This document shows positions 5,632 to 5,740 of a stretch of 5,740 nucleotides of DNA, piece after piece (the first letter of the stretch is position 1; every line of letters starts with the position of its first letter). Source of the DNA: Rickettsiales bacterium UBA1997 (GTDB lineage: Bacteria > Pseudomonadota > Alphaproteobacteria > Rickettsiales > UBA1997). The notes under the pieces were generated by a model. That model did no database searches. It was given only the letters and a program-made list of their open reading frames with translations, and was not told the origin of the DNA. The stretch spans positions 1-5,740 of the forward strand of contig DDCV01000117.1 in NCBI GenBank assembly GCA_002335845.1, read 5' to 3'. Both the position numbers and the translations under genes were made by a program.

Positions 5632-5740
5632 TACCAAAATCCATCTTTAATTAAACTTTTATGCATAGATTTAATCAATTTTAACAACCTAAATGGTTGT
5701 TAAAATCATTAAATCAGTATTTTTGAATTTTAAAAGTTAT
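5632..5740. repeat. Possible fourth palindromic element (D), cut by the window end, with a strong central hairpin
   Basis: The sequence starts TACCAAAATCC directly after TTA, like the left ends of A and C. Inside is a perfect 12-bp stem (ATTTTAACAACC at 5678-5689, GGTTGTTAAAAT at 5695-5706, loop TAAAT). Pairing continues after a small bulge (5669-5675 with 5708-5714), and short matches further out (AACTTTTA near 5654 with TAAAAGTT near 5731) suggest a larger palindrome. The right end is not in the window. Alternatively the hairpin is a transcription terminator, though it is AT-rich. Its arms do not match A, B or C. Confidence 0.4.

Noticed and set aside
5493..5687. Minus-strand open frame of 64 residues across elements C, B and D
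   Set aside because: It runs through inverted repeats of three different elements, has a hydrophobic low-complexity product with no recognisable motif, and is explained by stop-poor palindromic DNA.

Overview
This is an AT-rich bacterial window with five full-length protein-coding genes and two gene-poor stretches filled by palindromic, MITE-like repeats. The AT richness, the lack of visible Shine-Dalgarno sequences, the form of the MlaE permease and the alphaproteobacterial-type acetylglutamate kinase all suggest an alphaproteobacterium, perhaps a host-associated member of the Rickettsiales or a similar lineage. That assignment is inference; no rRNA or other marker gene is present.

Layout. 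Positions 1-95 may hold the tail of a plus-strand gene and then a short intergenic gap. Positions 96-3102 hold three minus-strand genes, transcribed in the order proA (glutamate-5-semialdehyde dehydrogenase, proline synthesis), a class I glutamine amidotransferase-like peptidase C26 protein, and an LD-carboxypeptidase of family S66 (murein tetrapeptide trimming). The last two overlap by 10 bases and are probably translationally coupled. Positions 3103-3394 separate divergent proA and mlaE and contain a complete 155-bp palindromic element (element A). Positions 3395-5216 hold two plus-strand genes, mlaE (lipid-transport ABC permease) and argB (acetylglutamate kinase). Positions 5217-5740 have no convincing gene and hold a cluster of palindromic elements, one of them inserted inside another.

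How the genes relate. proA and argB both act in pathways that begin with glutamate (proline and arginine), but neither usual partner (proB, argC) is in the window. The LD-carboxypeptidase and the C26 hydrolase both belong to families that act on peptide or gamma-glutamyl bonds, so a joint role in recycling murein peptides is plausible but unproven. MlaE needs an ATPase (MlaF) and a substrate-binding protein (MlaD), which must be encoded elsewhere.

The most unusual content is the repeat family. Elements A (155 bp) and C (156 bp) start with TACCA, end with TGGTA, are flanked by TAA on both sides, and share a conserved inner core. Their terminal arms are unrelated between the two elements, yet nearly perfectly self-complementary within each. 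Insertion at TAA also creates an outward-facing TGGTATAA sequence that resembles an extended -10 promoter; at element A it reads TGGTATAAT and points at mlaE.
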